Source: UBA4717 sp002404395 (lineage in GTDB: Bacteria > Bacillota > Clostridia > Oscillospirales > CAG-272). From it: a stretch of DNA of 33,736 bases. The notes beneath the pieces are model-generated. The model saw nothing but the letters and a program-made list of their open reading frames with translations. It had not been told where the DNA came from and made no database searches. The DNA lies in NCBI GenBank assembly GCA_937902275.1, contig CALFNW010000053.1, forward strand, positions 1 to 33,736. The letters are read 5' to 3'. Of this stretch, positions 22,190-30,697 are shown one piece after another. The position numbers and the translations under genes were made by a program. Position 1 is the stretch's first letter. Every line of letters begins with the position of its first letter.

Positions 22190-22709
22190 TCTCGTAACCT
22201 CCTCTTATCATTACATACGCCTCCGACGAGCTTACCTTAAAGCCTCTGCCGTCATTGCCGCGCGGCACAAGCAACAGATGATTCGCTGCAAGCGCATCGC
22301 CCTCCTTGAGGTCGCCGCCAGCGGTAAGATCGGCAATTCCGCTCTCATTGCCCGAAAGATATGCCTCCGCACTTCCCGAGCGCAGAATTATCTCGCACGG
22401 CTCGGTCGCGAGCACGACATTTCCCTCGCTCAGATGCACGACTTCATATGTAAAGCCTGCGTTATCGGGCTGTGTCGGAACTTCGGTGCTGTCGCCGATG
22501 CTGTCATCGTTGCTCTTGTCTCCCGACGGTGTTCCGGCAAGCGCGTCGGCAATCGCCCGCTCGACACGCGGCCAGAATTTATCGTTCAGATAGCTTAACG
22601 ACACAAGCGGATCTACGGTAAGCCCGCCGTCGGTGTCGGCATACAGCGCACTTATTCCGGCAACTGCAAAAACAAGTACAAGGGCAATTGCTATAATCTT
22701 TTTTTTCAT
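22170..22709 (-). CDS. Exported protein of unknown function, coupled to the SpoIID-like gene
   Basis: A 179-residue protein starting at the ATG at 22709 with GTGGAG upstream. A clear signal peptide (MKKKIIAIALVLVFAVAG, cleavage likely after ALYA) is followed by a short linker rich in Ser, Asp, Thr and Pro. A compact C-terminal domain (about residues 85-179) contains EPCEIILRSGSAEAYL, GIADLTAGGDL and HLLLVPRGNDGRGF. I do not recognise the family. It overlaps the SpoIID-like gene by 20 bp and shares its promoter, so the two proteins probably act together outside the membrane, perhaps during spore envelope assembly (inference). Confidence 0.72.
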   Translation of the reverse strand: MKKKIIAIALVLVFAVAGISALYADTDGGLTVDPLVSLSYLNDKFWPRVERAIADALAGTPSGDKSNDDSIGDSTEVPTQPDNAGFTYEVVHLSEGNVVLATEPCEIILRSGSAEAYLSGNESGIADLTAGGDLKEGDALAANHLLLVPRGNDGRGFKVSSSEAYVMIRGGYEIVAEEQ

Positions 22710-22819
22710 ATAAACTCCACACCGCGCAAAGCGGTCCACAATGATTTGCATAAAGACGCCGCGGCCCGACGCCTTTCGGAATCGGTATCTGAGTGCAAAC
22801 ATTCACCCATTCTGACCCG

Positions 22820-22848
22820 ATTATATCAAAAAATTGTACATTTTGCAA
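22820..22848 (-). promoter_or_regulatory. Sigma-A-like promoter for the exported protein/SpoIID pair
   Basis: Minus-strand TTGCAA (22843-22848), 17-bp spacer, perfect TATAAT (22820-22825). It lies in the 202-bp gap after the topoisomerase gene; the leader is about 105 nt. No clear sigma-E promoter was seen. Confidence 0.7.
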
Positions 22849-22911
22849 TAGGCGCACGGTTATTTACCAAAAAGTACCGTTTTACGCGCGCTTTACTCAG
22901 CTCATTCAACT

Positions 22912-25116
22912 TTAAATGGCTTCGGGAGTTGCCGGGATCTTCAGCTTACGGCAGTTTTTACCACCGGGGTACTTAGTCTCAAAGTCAAGCAATGCTTCCG
23001 AAAGCACCCTGCCTTTTTTCAGATTCACAAGCGTAACGCCCGAAGCGCTCCGCGTTGCCTTTTCGGGGATCAGCGACGATTTGAGAAGCACGCCGCGACG
23101 ATCGTTCGTTACAAGCAGTATATCGGGATCCTCTCCCGCTTCGATATGCAGTATACCGACCGCCGCTGCGGCGTCGGAATACGCGTTCGTCAGCTTTTTA
23201 CGGTTGGTTTTGGTGGCGTATTGGGACAGGGGCACGCGCACTCCCTTGCCGTTTTCAAATATAAAGGTCACGAAGCTGTCAGCTTTATATTCTTTTATTA
23301 CCACCATACCGATCGCGCGCTCGTCGGGTTCAAAGCCGAGCTTTGCCGGTATATAATCTCCGAGCGCGGAAGCCTTCGTGTTGTCAAAGTCCGAAATTCT
23401 CGCCTTATACACCTGCGCTCTGTCGGAGAAAAAGAGCACCTCGGCAATATTTTCGGTATCATAGACGGTAACTATTTCGTCGTTTTCCTTAAGTAAATGC
23501 TCATCGTTGCCCTGAAGCGAACGGTAGGTGATCTTTTTGAAATAGCCGCCGCGGCTGAAAGTCACTTGGACGGGATAATTTTCTATCTCCTCCTTGGCGT
23601 CGAACTCCTCGATCTCATCAGCAAATATGATCTGTGTTCTGCGCGGCTCGGCATATTTTTTCTTGATCTGTTTAAGCTGCTCCGAAATATACGAGCGCAG
23701 TTTTATCTCATCTCCGATTATTTCCTTAAGCTCGGCGATCTCCTTTTGCAGTTCCTCGATCTCTTTGATGCGGTTGAGAATATATTCGCGGTTGAGATTG
23801 CGCAGCTTGATGTCGGCGATATATTCCGCCTGAACTTCGTCTATCGAAAAGCCGGCGCAGAGATTAGGGATAACGTCGCTTTCGTTTTCGGTCTCGCGTA
23901 CAATCCGTATCGCCTTGTCAATATCAAGTAAAATCTGTCCGAGTCCGAGCAACAGATGCAGCTTGTCGCGCTTACGGTCAAGCTCGAAAGTCAGCTCCCG
24001 CTTTACCGAGTCCGAACGGAAGCGTATCCATTCGCGAAGTATCTCAAGCACTCCAAGCTGTTTCGGCGTACCGTCGATAAGCACATTGAAGTTGCAGGAA
24101 AAACTGTCTTCAAGCGGCGTAAGCTTAAAAAGCTTTGCCATGAGCTTTTCTGGATCGGTTCCGCGCCTCAGATCTATTGTCAGCTTGAAGCCGTTGCGGT
24201 CGATCTCGTCTCTGACATCTGTAATATCCTTGATCTTTCCGTTTTTTACAAGGTCGGAGATCGCATTCATTATCTGCTCTATCGAAGTGGAATACGGTAT
24301 CTGAGTCACATCAATGCAATTCGCGGACTTGTCGTATGAATAGCGCGCGCGCAGGCGAATCGGTCCGCGCCCGGTTTCATATACGTTTTTTATCGCTTCC
24401 TTGTCATATATAAGAAAGCCTCCGCCCGGAAAATCGGGAGCTTTAATTATCTCAAGGATGCGCTCTGTGTCTGTCTTGGGATTTTTCAACAGCTGTATCG
24501 CGCCGTCGCAGACCTCGCCGAGATTGAACGAGCAGATATTGCTTGTCAGACCTACCGCAATTCCGAGGTTCGGCGAGACCAGAATATTCGGGAATGAAGT
24601 CGGCAGCAGCGAAGGCTCGGTCATCGAATTGTCATAGTTGTTTACCATATCGACGGCGTTCTTGTCTATTCCGCGGAAAAGCTCGGCGGCAAACGCGTCT
24701 AACTTGACTTCGGTGTACCTTGACGCCGCATATGCCATGTCGCGGCTGTATTGCTTACCGAAACTCCCCTTTGAGTCGATAAACGGATGCAACAGTGATT
24801 CATTGCCGCGCGTAAGTCTCACCAGCGTATCGTATATCGCCGAATCACCGTGAGGATTAAGCTTCATGGTGGCTCCGACCACATTCGTGCTTTTGGTACG
24901 CGGCTTGGTAAGCAGTCCCATTTTATACATGGTATAAAGCAACTTGCGGTGTGCCGGCTTGAATCCGTCAATCTCGGGTATTGCACGGTCACGTATGACG
25001 TACATTGCATACGGCATAAAGTTTGTGACCACGGTATCGGTTATATACTGATCGGTGATCTCGGCAAGCTTCCCGCTTGCTTTGTAATTGTTCTGCGACA
25101 ATTTCTTTTTTGCCAT
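22912..25116 (-). CDS. Type IIA DNA topoisomerase subunit A (GyrA/ParC-like)
   Basis: A 734-residue breakage-reunion subunit. The N terminus is typical (AIPEIDGFKPAHRKLLYTM), then NPHGDSAIYDTLVRL, GSFGKQYSRDMAYAASRYTE with catalytic Tyr134, PDFPGGG and RYSYDK. A coiled-coil arm (ELQKEIAELKEII region) and a C-terminal part with beta-propeller-like repeats (FSRGGYFKKITYRSL) follow. The canonical GyrA box (QRRGGKG-like) is not visible, which favours a ParC-like, topoisomerase IV role or a second gyrase-type enzyme. The B subunit gene is not adjacent; sua5 lies upstream with a 25-bp gap. It is the downstream part of the prfA-sua5 gene run. Confidence 0.92.
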   Translation of the reverse strand: MAKKKLSQNNYKASGKLAEITDQYITDTVVTNFMPYAMYVIRDRAIPEIDGFKPAHRKLLYTMYKMGLLTKPRTKSTNVVGATMKLNPHGDSAIYDTLVRLTRGNESLLHPFIDSKGSFGKQYSRDMAYAASRYTEVKLDAFAAELFRGIDKNAVDMVNNYDNSMTEPSLLPTSFPNILVSPNLGIAVGLTSNICSFNLGEVCDGAIQLLKNPKTDTERILEIIKAPDFPGGGFLIYDKEAIKNVYETGRGPIRLRARYSYDKSANCIDVTQIPYSTSIEQIMNAISDLVKNGKIKDITDVRDEIDRNGFKLTIDLRRGTDPEKLMAKLFKLTPLEDSFSCNFNVLIDGTPKQLGVLEILREWIRFRSDSVKRELTFELDRKRDKLHLLLGLGQILLDIDKAIRIVRETENESDVIPNLCAGFSIDEVQAEYIADIKLRNLNREYILNRIKEIEELQKEIAELKEIIGDEIKLRSYISEQLKQIKKKYAEPRRTQIIFADEIEEFDAKEEIENYPVQVTFSRGGYFKKITYRSLQGNDEHLLKENDEIVTVYDTENIAEVLFFSDRAQVYKARISDFDNTKASALGDYIPAKLGFEPDERAIGMVVIKEYKADSFVTFIFENGKGVRVPLSQYATKTNRKKLTNAYSDAAAAVGILHIEAGEDPDILLVTNDRRGVLLKSSLIPEKATRSASGVTLVNLKKGRVLSEALLDFETKYPGGKNCRKLKIPATPEAI

Positions 25117-25141
25117 CTGTGTATCCGCCTTTCGGAGCTTT

Positions 25142-26209
25142 TTATTCGTTCTTGCCGGTTTCGGCGTTTATTACGGTATATCCCGCCGCCTTGATTATAC
25201 GGTTGTATAATGCAAATGACAGTCCGCTCTTTTCCGGAAGCCTTGCAAATATCCGCTCAAACCCGCGCGTGTCGCAAAGTCTGAGCCGGTCAAACAGCGC
25301 CGCCGCCTGAGCCGATATGTCATCGCGCCCGCCGAGCGCGAGCAGCCTGTCCGCGGAAAAGCCGTGCTCAAGCAGTGCGCTGCAATCCTCGTCGCAGGCA
25401 ATCACCGCGTCCTGTTCGCCGAGTTTTTGCCCGGCAAACTCCACAAATTCTTCGTCGGTACCGTCGATCAAGGCAAGCGGCGCCCTCGGAGCATAGTGTC
25501 GATACTTCATACCCGGCGCCAGCGGATGCTCTCCCTGCGCTAACTTTCCCGTCACCGCTTTGTCTACGCCGACATTGCCGAGCACCTCCCGCAACGCTTC
25601 AAGCGTGATCCCGCCCGGTCTGAGCAACACCGCACCATCCTCGGTCAGCTTGATTATGGTAGACTCAAGTCCAATCTGACAGGCGCCGCCGTCAATGATC
25701 ATATCGGCGCGACCGTTCATATCCTCAATCACATGAGCGGCACTCGTCGGGCTGGGTCTGCCCGATATATTCGCGCTCGGAGCGGCGATCGGAACACCCG
25801 CAAGCTCGATCAGCCGCCTTGCCGCCGGGTGAGACGGCAGTCTCACCGCCACACTGTCGAGTCCTCCCGTCACCGTAAGCGGTATGATATCGCGTTTTTT
25901 CATTATTACCGTAAGCGGTCCCGGAAGAAATGCTTCGGCAAGTTTTTGGTATACGTCTGGAACATATGCGTATTTGTCGGCGTCCTCCGCACGCGAGATA
26001 TGAATGATAAGCGGATTGTCGCTCGGTCTGCCTTTAGCCGCGTATATCTTTTTCGCCGCCTCGGGGTCAAGCGCATTTGCTCCGAGACCGTATACGGTCT
26101 CGGTCGGAAACGCCGCAAGTCCGCCCGATCTTATTATTTCGGCGGCATGAGACAGTATTTTTTCATCCTCCGCCGCGCCCTTTCCGAGCACGGCAATTTC
26201 GGTTTTCAT
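25142..26209 (-). CDS. sua5: L-threonylcarbamoyladenylate synthase (Sua5/YwlC type)
   Basis: A 355-residue two-domain enzyme that makes threonylcarbamoyl-AMP from threonine, bicarbonate and ATP, the first step of tRNA t6A37 synthesis. The TsaC-like domain has FPTETVYGLGANA, KGRPSDNPLIIHI, LPGPLTVI, VAVRLPSHP and PIAAPSANISGRPSPT. The linker APGMKYRHYAP, which closes over the active site, and a C-terminal Sua5 domain identify the long form rather than TsaC. The ATG shares one base with the prfA stop (TGATG), so it is translated coupled to RF1. This prfA-sua5 order is common in Firmicutes. tsaB and tsaE lie upstream on the same strand. Confidence 0.96.
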   Translation of the reverse strand: MKTEIAVLGKGAAEDEKILSHAAEIIRSGGLAAFPTETVYGLGANALDPEAAKKIYAAKGRPSDNPLIIHISRAEDADKYAYVPDVYQKLAEAFLPGPLTVIMKKRDIIPLTVTGGLDSVAVRLPSHPAARRLIELAGVPIAAPSANISGRPSPTSAAHVIEDMNGRADMIIDGGACQIGLESTIIKLTEDGAVLLRPGGITLEALREVLGNVGVDKAVTGKLAQGEHPLAPGMKYRHYAPRAPLALIDGTDEEFVEFAGQKLGEQDAVIACDEDCSALLEHGFSADRLLALGGRDDISAQAAALFDRLRLCDTRGFERIFARLPEKSGLSFALYNRIIKAAGYTVINAETGKNE

Positions 26210-27279
26210 CAGCCGTTTCCTTTCAGCTTTTCCGCAGTATCGGCGGCAATCAGCGCGGTTATCATCTCATCTATATTACCGTTCAGAAAAGATTCAAGCG
26301 AGTACAGCGTCAAGCCGATACGATGATCGGTCACACGCCCCTGCGGATAATTGTAGGTGCGTATACGCTCACTGCGGTCTCCGCTTCCGACCTGACTTTT
26401 ACGCTCGCTTGCGATCTTCTCGTTCTGCTCGCGCTGCTTCATATCATAAAGCTTTGTGCGCAGTATCTTCAATGCCTTGTCACGGTTTTTGAACTGACTG
26501 CGCTCATCCTGACACTCCACTACTATTCCCGTGGGCTTGTGAAGAACTCTTATCGCAGACTCGGTCTTATTGACGTGCTGACCGCCGGCTCCGCTGGATT
26601 TGCAGGTCTCGATCTCAAGGTCGGCGGGGTTGAGCTCCACCTCAACCTCCTCGGCTTCGGGCAATACCGCGACAGTCGCGGTGGAGGTGTGTATGCGCCC
26701 GGACGCCTCGGTTTCGGGCACACGCTGTACACGGTGAACTCCGCTTTCAAACTTCAGTTTTGAGTAGACGCCCTCTCCGCTCATCGAAAACGATACCTCT
26801 TTGAATCCGCCGAGTCCGGTCTCGTTCACGCTGAGCAATTCGCACTTGAATCCGACGCGCGCCGCATACATGGTATACATACGGTAAAGCACCGCCGCAA
26901 AGAGCGCCGCTTCTTCGCCGCCGGCGCCGCCGCGTATCTCTACAATAACGCTTTTATCATCGTCCGGATCATGCGGAAGCAACAGCACACGCAGCTCTTC
27001 GTAAAGCTCCGCTAACCTTTCCTTGGATTCATAGTATTCGGATTCGGCAAGCGCTTTAAGCTCGGCTTCGATTCCGTTTTCGTGCATAAGCTCGTCGGCG
27101 TCGCTCATTGCAGCTTCACATTTTTCGTATTCGTCGAATTTTGTGATAATCGGAGTAAGCTGCTTATGCTCGCGCATAAGCAGCTTATACTTCTCGGTAT
27201 CACTTATAACTTCGGGATCTGTAAGTTCAAGCGCGATCTTCTCAAATCGCGCCTTGGCTTCTTTAAGTTTTTCAATCAT
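26209..27279 (-). CDS. prfA: Peptide chain release factor 1
   Basis: A 356-residue RF1 that ends translation at UAA/UAG. It has an N-terminal helical domain (PEVISDTEKY), GGAGGEEAALFA, and the codon-reading tripeptide region RVPETEASGRIHTSTATVAV (PET as in Bacillus RF1). The peptidyl-tRNA hydrolysis motif is intact (SSGAGGQHVNKTESAIR), followed by the conserved RIRTYNYPQGRVTDHRIGL. Length is normal. No strong SD and no GTCGGC hairpin precede the ATG. prmC, its usual modifying partner, is not adjacent. It is followed by sua5 with a TGATG overlap. Confidence 0.97.
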   Translation of the reverse strand: MIEKLKEAKARFEKIALELTDPEVISDTEKYKLLMREHKQLTPIITKFDEYEKCEAAMSDADELMHENGIEAELKALAESEYYESKERLAELYEELRVLLLPHDPDDDKSVIVEIRGGAGGEEAALFAAVLYRMYTMYAARVGFKCELLSVNETGLGGFKEVSFSMSGEGVYSKLKFESGVHRVQRVPETEASGRIHTSTATVAVLPEAEEVEVELNPADLEIETCKSSGAGGQHVNKTESAIRVLHKPTGIVVECQDERSQFKNRDKALKILRTKLYDMKQREQNEKIASERKSQVGSGDRSERIRTYNYPQGRVTDHRIGLTLYSLESFLNGNIDEMITALIAADTAEKLKGNG

Positions 27280-27339
27280 TTCGGTCTCTGTTCCGCCAAA
27301 GACGGCAAAAAATTATTTTTCGGCAAACGCCGCTTCGAT

Positions 27340-28314
27340 TCAGAAACTTATCGGCAGAAGATTGATCACCACTCCGATAAGTGCGCTGAAGCTCCAAAGA
27401 TAAAAAGCAATAAACAGACTGTTTTTGATCCTGCCGTTAGACTTAAAGAGCACCGCAAGTCCGGCCCCCGCTCCGGCGCACAGTCCCGCCGCCAACGCAC
27501 CGAAGGATAATACTCCCTCCGAGAACGCTCCGGCAAGTATGACGCTGACCGCACAGCTCGGCAACAATCCGATAAGCGCAGCCACAAACGGCTCAAATAC
27601 GCTTCCGGACAGCAAAAGCTTTTCGACCGCATCCTCGCCGAGCAGCGATATTATCAGGTTGAATACGAAAAGCGTCGCCATTATAAACAGCGTCGTGGAC
27701 AGCGTTCTGAGAAGCGCGCTCTTGAATATTCCGGAGTCCGAATCACACGCCTTACAATGGTGATGTTCACCGTTTTCATGCGTATGCTCGGGATGGATCA
27801 CATTAAGATGCTCATGCTCATGCTCGTGGCTGTGCCCGTGAACCTCGGACGAGTGAGACTTTTTGCCGAACGCCTTGACAAGCGCGTTTAGCAAATATCC
27901 CGCAAGCAAGGCTCCGCCGAGCTTGATAATCACTAACGGCAGAAAATACTTTGCGGTTGCGGGAGACGACAGAACGACCGGCAGTGCCTCGTCCGAGGTC
28001 GAAATGAAAACTGCCGCAAGCGTGCCCGCCGCAATCAGCTTTTCGGAATATAAGTTCGCCGCCGCGATCGAAAAACCGCATTGCGGAAACAGCCCGAGTA
28101 AAGCGCCCGACAGGACGCCTAGCTTTTCGTTTGCAAAGGCGCGCTTCAGTTTGTCCATCGCCTTGTGCTCGACAATTTCGATCACAAGATACGCAAGAAA
28201 CAAAAGCGGCAGCATCTTTGCGCTGTCGATCAGCGTGTCAACTATTATATCAGTCAAATTAAACCCCACGGTGTGTCCGTGCGCACCGTGGAGCGTATAT
28301 AATCCAAAGTCCAT
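27340..28314 (-). CDS. Putative metal/metalloid efflux permease (ArsP_2-like) with His-rich loop
   Basis: A 324-residue membrane protein of the type annotated as putative manganese transporter or arsenic efflux (PF11449-like, recalled not searched). It has about nine to ten membrane segments in two similar halves, each with a Gly-Leu-x-Pro-x-Cys motif (GALLGLFPQCGFS near residue 79 and ALIGLLPSCAVS near residue 254). A central cytoplasm-like loop at 154-190 is packed with His (HGHSHEHEHEHL, HTHENGEHHHCKAC), suggesting metal sensing or buffering. It starts 4 nt after the galM stop, so it is coupled to the gal genes, an unexplained link. Substrate not determined. Confidence 0.75.
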   Translation of the reverse strand: MDFGLYTLHGAHGHTVGFNLTDIIVDTLIDSAKMLPLLFLAYLVIEIVEHKAMDKLKRAFANEKLGVLSGALLGLFPQCGFSIAAANLYSEKLIAAGTLAAVFISTSDEALPVVLSSPATAKYFLPLVIIKLGGALLAGYLLNALVKAFGKKSHSSEVHGHSHEHEHEHLNVIHPEHTHENGEHHHCKACDSDSGIFKSALLRTLSTTLFIMATLFVFNLIISLLGEDAVEKLLLSGSVFEPFVAALIGLLPSCAVSVILAGAFSEGVLSFGALAAGLCAGAGAGLAVLFKSNGRIKNSLFIAFYLWSFSALIGVVINLLPISF

Positions 28315-28318
28315 TAAC

Positions 28319-29383
28319 TCAGTCTTTCACCGAAAACGTATATACGGTCGTATAATCGTATTTCTCACCGGGTTTCAGCACGGTAGACTCAAACTCGGGG
28401 TGATTCGGACAATCGGGAGCGTGCTGGGTCTCAAGGCAGAACGCCGCACGCTTCTTCTGCGGGAACCCGTTTTTAAAGGGATGCGGGTGCGCAAGAAAAT
28501 TACCCGAATAAAACTGCACGCCGGGCTGATCAGTATCTACCGTCATAAATCTGCCCGATTCGGGAGCGTATACTTCGCAAGCTCTCTTCATCACGCCGTT
28601 TTCACCGAGGATGAAGTTGTGGTCATAACCGCCGCCGCGCTTGATCTGAATATCAGAGGTGTCGTCAATACGGTCGCCGATCTTCACAGGAGTGCGGAAG
28701 TCAAAGGGAGTGCCCTCAACAGCGTACTTTTTGCCGGTAGGAATCAGAATATCGTTGATCTCGGTAATATAATCGGCATTGATCTTCATGAAATGACCGT
28801 AGTTGGTTCCAAAGTCATAACCGTTAAGATTGAAGTAGGTGTGATTTGTCAGATTTATTACAGTGTCCGCATCGGTTTCGGCTTCATAATGGATCGAAAG
28901 CGCGCAGTTGTTATCAAACGTATAAGTGACCTTTACGTTAAGAGTGCCGGGGAAGCCTTCTTCTCCGTCGGGGCTTTCAAGCTTGAGTATAAGTCCCGCA
29001 CAGTCTGCTTCAACAAAGGGCGTAGCGTCCCAGATCTTCTTATCAAATCCGACATTTCCGCCGTGAAGCGTCTTAAGCCCGTCATCATTCTTGGCAAGCG
29101 TATAGGTCTTGCCGTTCAGCACGAATTTCCCGTCGGCGATGCGGTTGCCGTATCTGCCGATAAGCGCGCCCTGATAGCCGTCGCTCTCAAGATAACCGTC
29201 GATAGTGTCAAAGCCGCAGATCACGTCGGCAAGCTTGCCCTCGCGGTCGGGAACGACAATTTTGTTTACGATACCGCCGTAGTTAAGAATACGCACATAT
29301 GCGCCCTTTTCGTTTGTAAAAGTATATGCATACACTTCGGCACCGTTTTTAAGCGTGCCGAAAAGCTCTTTTGTAAAATTCAT
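28319..29383 (-). CDS. galM: Aldose 1-epimerase (galactose mutarotase)
   Basis: A 354-residue GalM that interconverts beta and alpha anomers of galactose or glucose. Family signatures include ILNYGGIVNKIVVPDR, GALIGRYGNRIADGKF and LHGGNVGFDKKIWDA. NLTNHTYFNL carries the catalytic His region, with GTPFDFRTP and KPGEKYDYTTVYTF near the end, which contains the usual C-terminal Glu. The ATG at 29383 has GGTG upstream; an ATG at 29395 would start inside the hairpin flank. The hairpin repeat ends 12 nt upstream. It follows galE by 80 bp and the permease follows at once. Confidence 0.95.
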   Translation of the reverse strand: MNFTKELFGTLKNGAEVYAYTFTNEKGAYVRILNYGGIVNKIVVPDREGKLADVICGFDTIDGYLESDGYQGALIGRYGNRIADGKFVLNGKTYTLAKNDDGLKTLHGGNVGFDKKIWDATPFVEADCAGLILKLESPDGEEGFPGTLNVKVTYTFDNNCALSIHYEAETDADTVINLTNHTYFNLNGYDFGTNYGHFMKINADYITEINDILIPTGKKYAVEGTPFDFRTPVKIGDRIDDTSDIQIKRGGGYDHNFILGENGVMKRACEVYAPESGRFMTVDTDQPGVQFYSGNFLAHPHPFKNGFPQKKRAAFCLETQHAPDCPNHPEFESTVLKPGEKYDYTTVYTFSVKD

Positions 29384-29395
29384 AATAATCACCAT

Positions 29396-29455
29396 GTCGG
29401 CGCAGCCGACTCACAAAATTAACGTGGATCTTCGAATCATTCGTATGAAACGTCA
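29396..29455 (-). repeat. Shortened intergenic repeat, copy C, with GTCGGC hairpin
   Basis: The hairpin GTCGGC-TGC-GCCGAC (29396-29410) ends 12 nt before galM. Beyond it, blocks such as CACGTT and TTCGAA align with the first ~45 nt of copies A and B, and then the similarity is lost. This looks like an internally deleted or decayed copy filling the galE-galM gap. Confidence 0.6.
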
Positions 29456-29463
29456 GCTCACAC

Positions 29464-30477
29464 TCAGCCTTCATAGCCGTTAGGATTCTTGCGCTGCCAA
29501 TTTGCACTGTCGCGGCACATCTCCTCTATTCCGCGCTTTGCGCTCCAGCCAAGCTCGTTATACGCCTTAGTCGGATCGGCATAGCACTCGTCGATATCGC
29601 CGGGGCGTCTCGGACCGATCACGTACGGCACCTTAAGTCCGGTTGCCTTCTCGTATGCCTTGACAATGTCAAGCACGGAATATCCCTTACCCGTTCCGAC
29701 ATTGAAATAATCGATTCCCACTATGCTCTCAAGCTTATCAAGCGCCTTGAGGTGCGCGTCTGCAAGGTCAACCACGTGGATATAGTCGCGCACTCCGGTT
29801 CCGTCGTGCGTCTTGTAATCGTTTCCGAACACATTAAGATGGTCGCGCTTGCCGATAGCCACCTGCGCCACATACGGGAGCAGATTGTTCGGGATACCGC
29901 AGGGATCTTCACCGATAAGTCCGCTTTCATGCGCTCCGATCGGATTGAAGTATCTGAGTATGGCAACCTTCCACTCCTTGTCGGCTACGCAAAGATCCTT
30001 AAGGATACGTTCGATCATAAGCTTGGTCTCGCCGTAAGGATTTGTGGTCGAAAGCGGGAAATCTTCTCGGATCGGTACGCTCTCGGGCTTTCCATAAACC
30101 GTTGCGGAAGACGAGAACACGATCTTCTTTGCGTTGTATTCGGTCATGAGCTCGCAAAGATTGAACGTAGCGGTAAGATTGTTGTGATAGTACAAAAGCG
30201 GCTTTTCCACGCTTTCGCCGACTGCTTTAAGTCCGGCAAAATGAATCGCCGATTCGATCTTGTTTTCCTTGAATACACGTTCGCACGCAGACTTGTCAAG
30301 CAGATCGGCTTCATAGAATTTGAAATCCTTGCCGGTGATCTGCCTGATACGGTCAAGCACCACGGGCTTTGAATTTACAAAATTATCGAGAATAACGATC
30401 TCGCGTCCGTCGTTCAAAAGTTCAACCGCGGTATGGGAGCCGATAAATCCCGCTCCTCCGGTAATAAGAATAGCCAT
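29464..30477 (-). CDS. galE: UDP-glucose 4-epimerase
   Basis: A 337-residue short-chain dehydrogenase-type GalE that interconverts UDP-galactose and UDP-glucose using bound NAD. The glycine motif GGAGFIGSH opens the protein. VFSSSATVYG and NPYGETK supply the catalytic Ser/Thr and the Tyr-x-x-x-Lys pair. RYFNPIGAHESG, GIPNNLLPYVAQVA and RPGDIDECYADP are the usual UDP-sugar-binding stretches. A GGAGG SD lies 13 nt upstream of the ATG, longer than usual. The hairpin repeat is 20 nt away, the only copy outside the 10-13 nt spacing. galE, galM and the nucleotidyltransferase form a galactose/UDP-sugar module; galK and galT are not in the window. Confidence 0.97.
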   Translation of the reverse strand: MAILITGGAGFIGSHTAVELLNDGREIVILDNFVNSKPVVLDRIRQITGKDFKFYEADLLDKSACERVFKENKIESAIHFAGLKAVGESVEKPLLYYHNNLTATFNLCELMTEYNAKKIVFSSSATVYGKPESVPIREDFPLSTTNPYGETKLMIERILKDLCVADKEWKVAILRYFNPIGAHESGLIGEDPCGIPNNLLPYVAQVAIGKRDHLNVFGNDYKTHDGTGVRDYIHVVDLADAHLKALDKLESIVGIDYFNVGTGKGYSVLDIVKAYEKATGLKVPYVIGPRRPGDIDECYADPTKAYNELGWSAKRGIEEMCRDSANWQRKNPNGYEG

Positions 30478-30497
30478 AGTTAAATATTAACCTCCGT

Positions 30498-30646
30498 GTC
30501 GGCGAAGCCGACTCAAAAAGCAAATTTAAATTTTCGATTCAGTAACGCTGATAAAAATGGATGAGACCCATTTTCGGAAAATTTGAGCGTGAAATCTGCG
30601 ATCTCACTTTGCGGTGATCGCGCTTTCGCGTCAATCTCCGCTATAC
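30498..30646 (-). repeat. Long intergenic repeat, copy B, ending in the GTCGGC hairpin
   Basis: It aligns over roughly 145 bp with 18164-18308. The gene-proximal hairpin is GTCGGC-TTC-GCCGAC (30498-30512). Internally it contains AAAATGG-gtctcat-CCATTTT, a perfect 7-bp stem that is weaker in copy A, and GATCGCG-CTTT-CGCG near the distal end. The remaining ~50 bp up to the nucleotidyltransferase stop show nothing recognisable. Confidence 0.85.
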
Positions 30647-30697
30647 TATGTATATTTTATCGCACCTTTCGGCGCAATTACGACCAATAACCTGCAC

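Noticed and set aside
27863..29422. 519-codon open frame on the plus strand
   Set aside because: It lies antisense to the well-supported permease and galM genes, has no SD and no family features, and reflects codon bias of the real genes.
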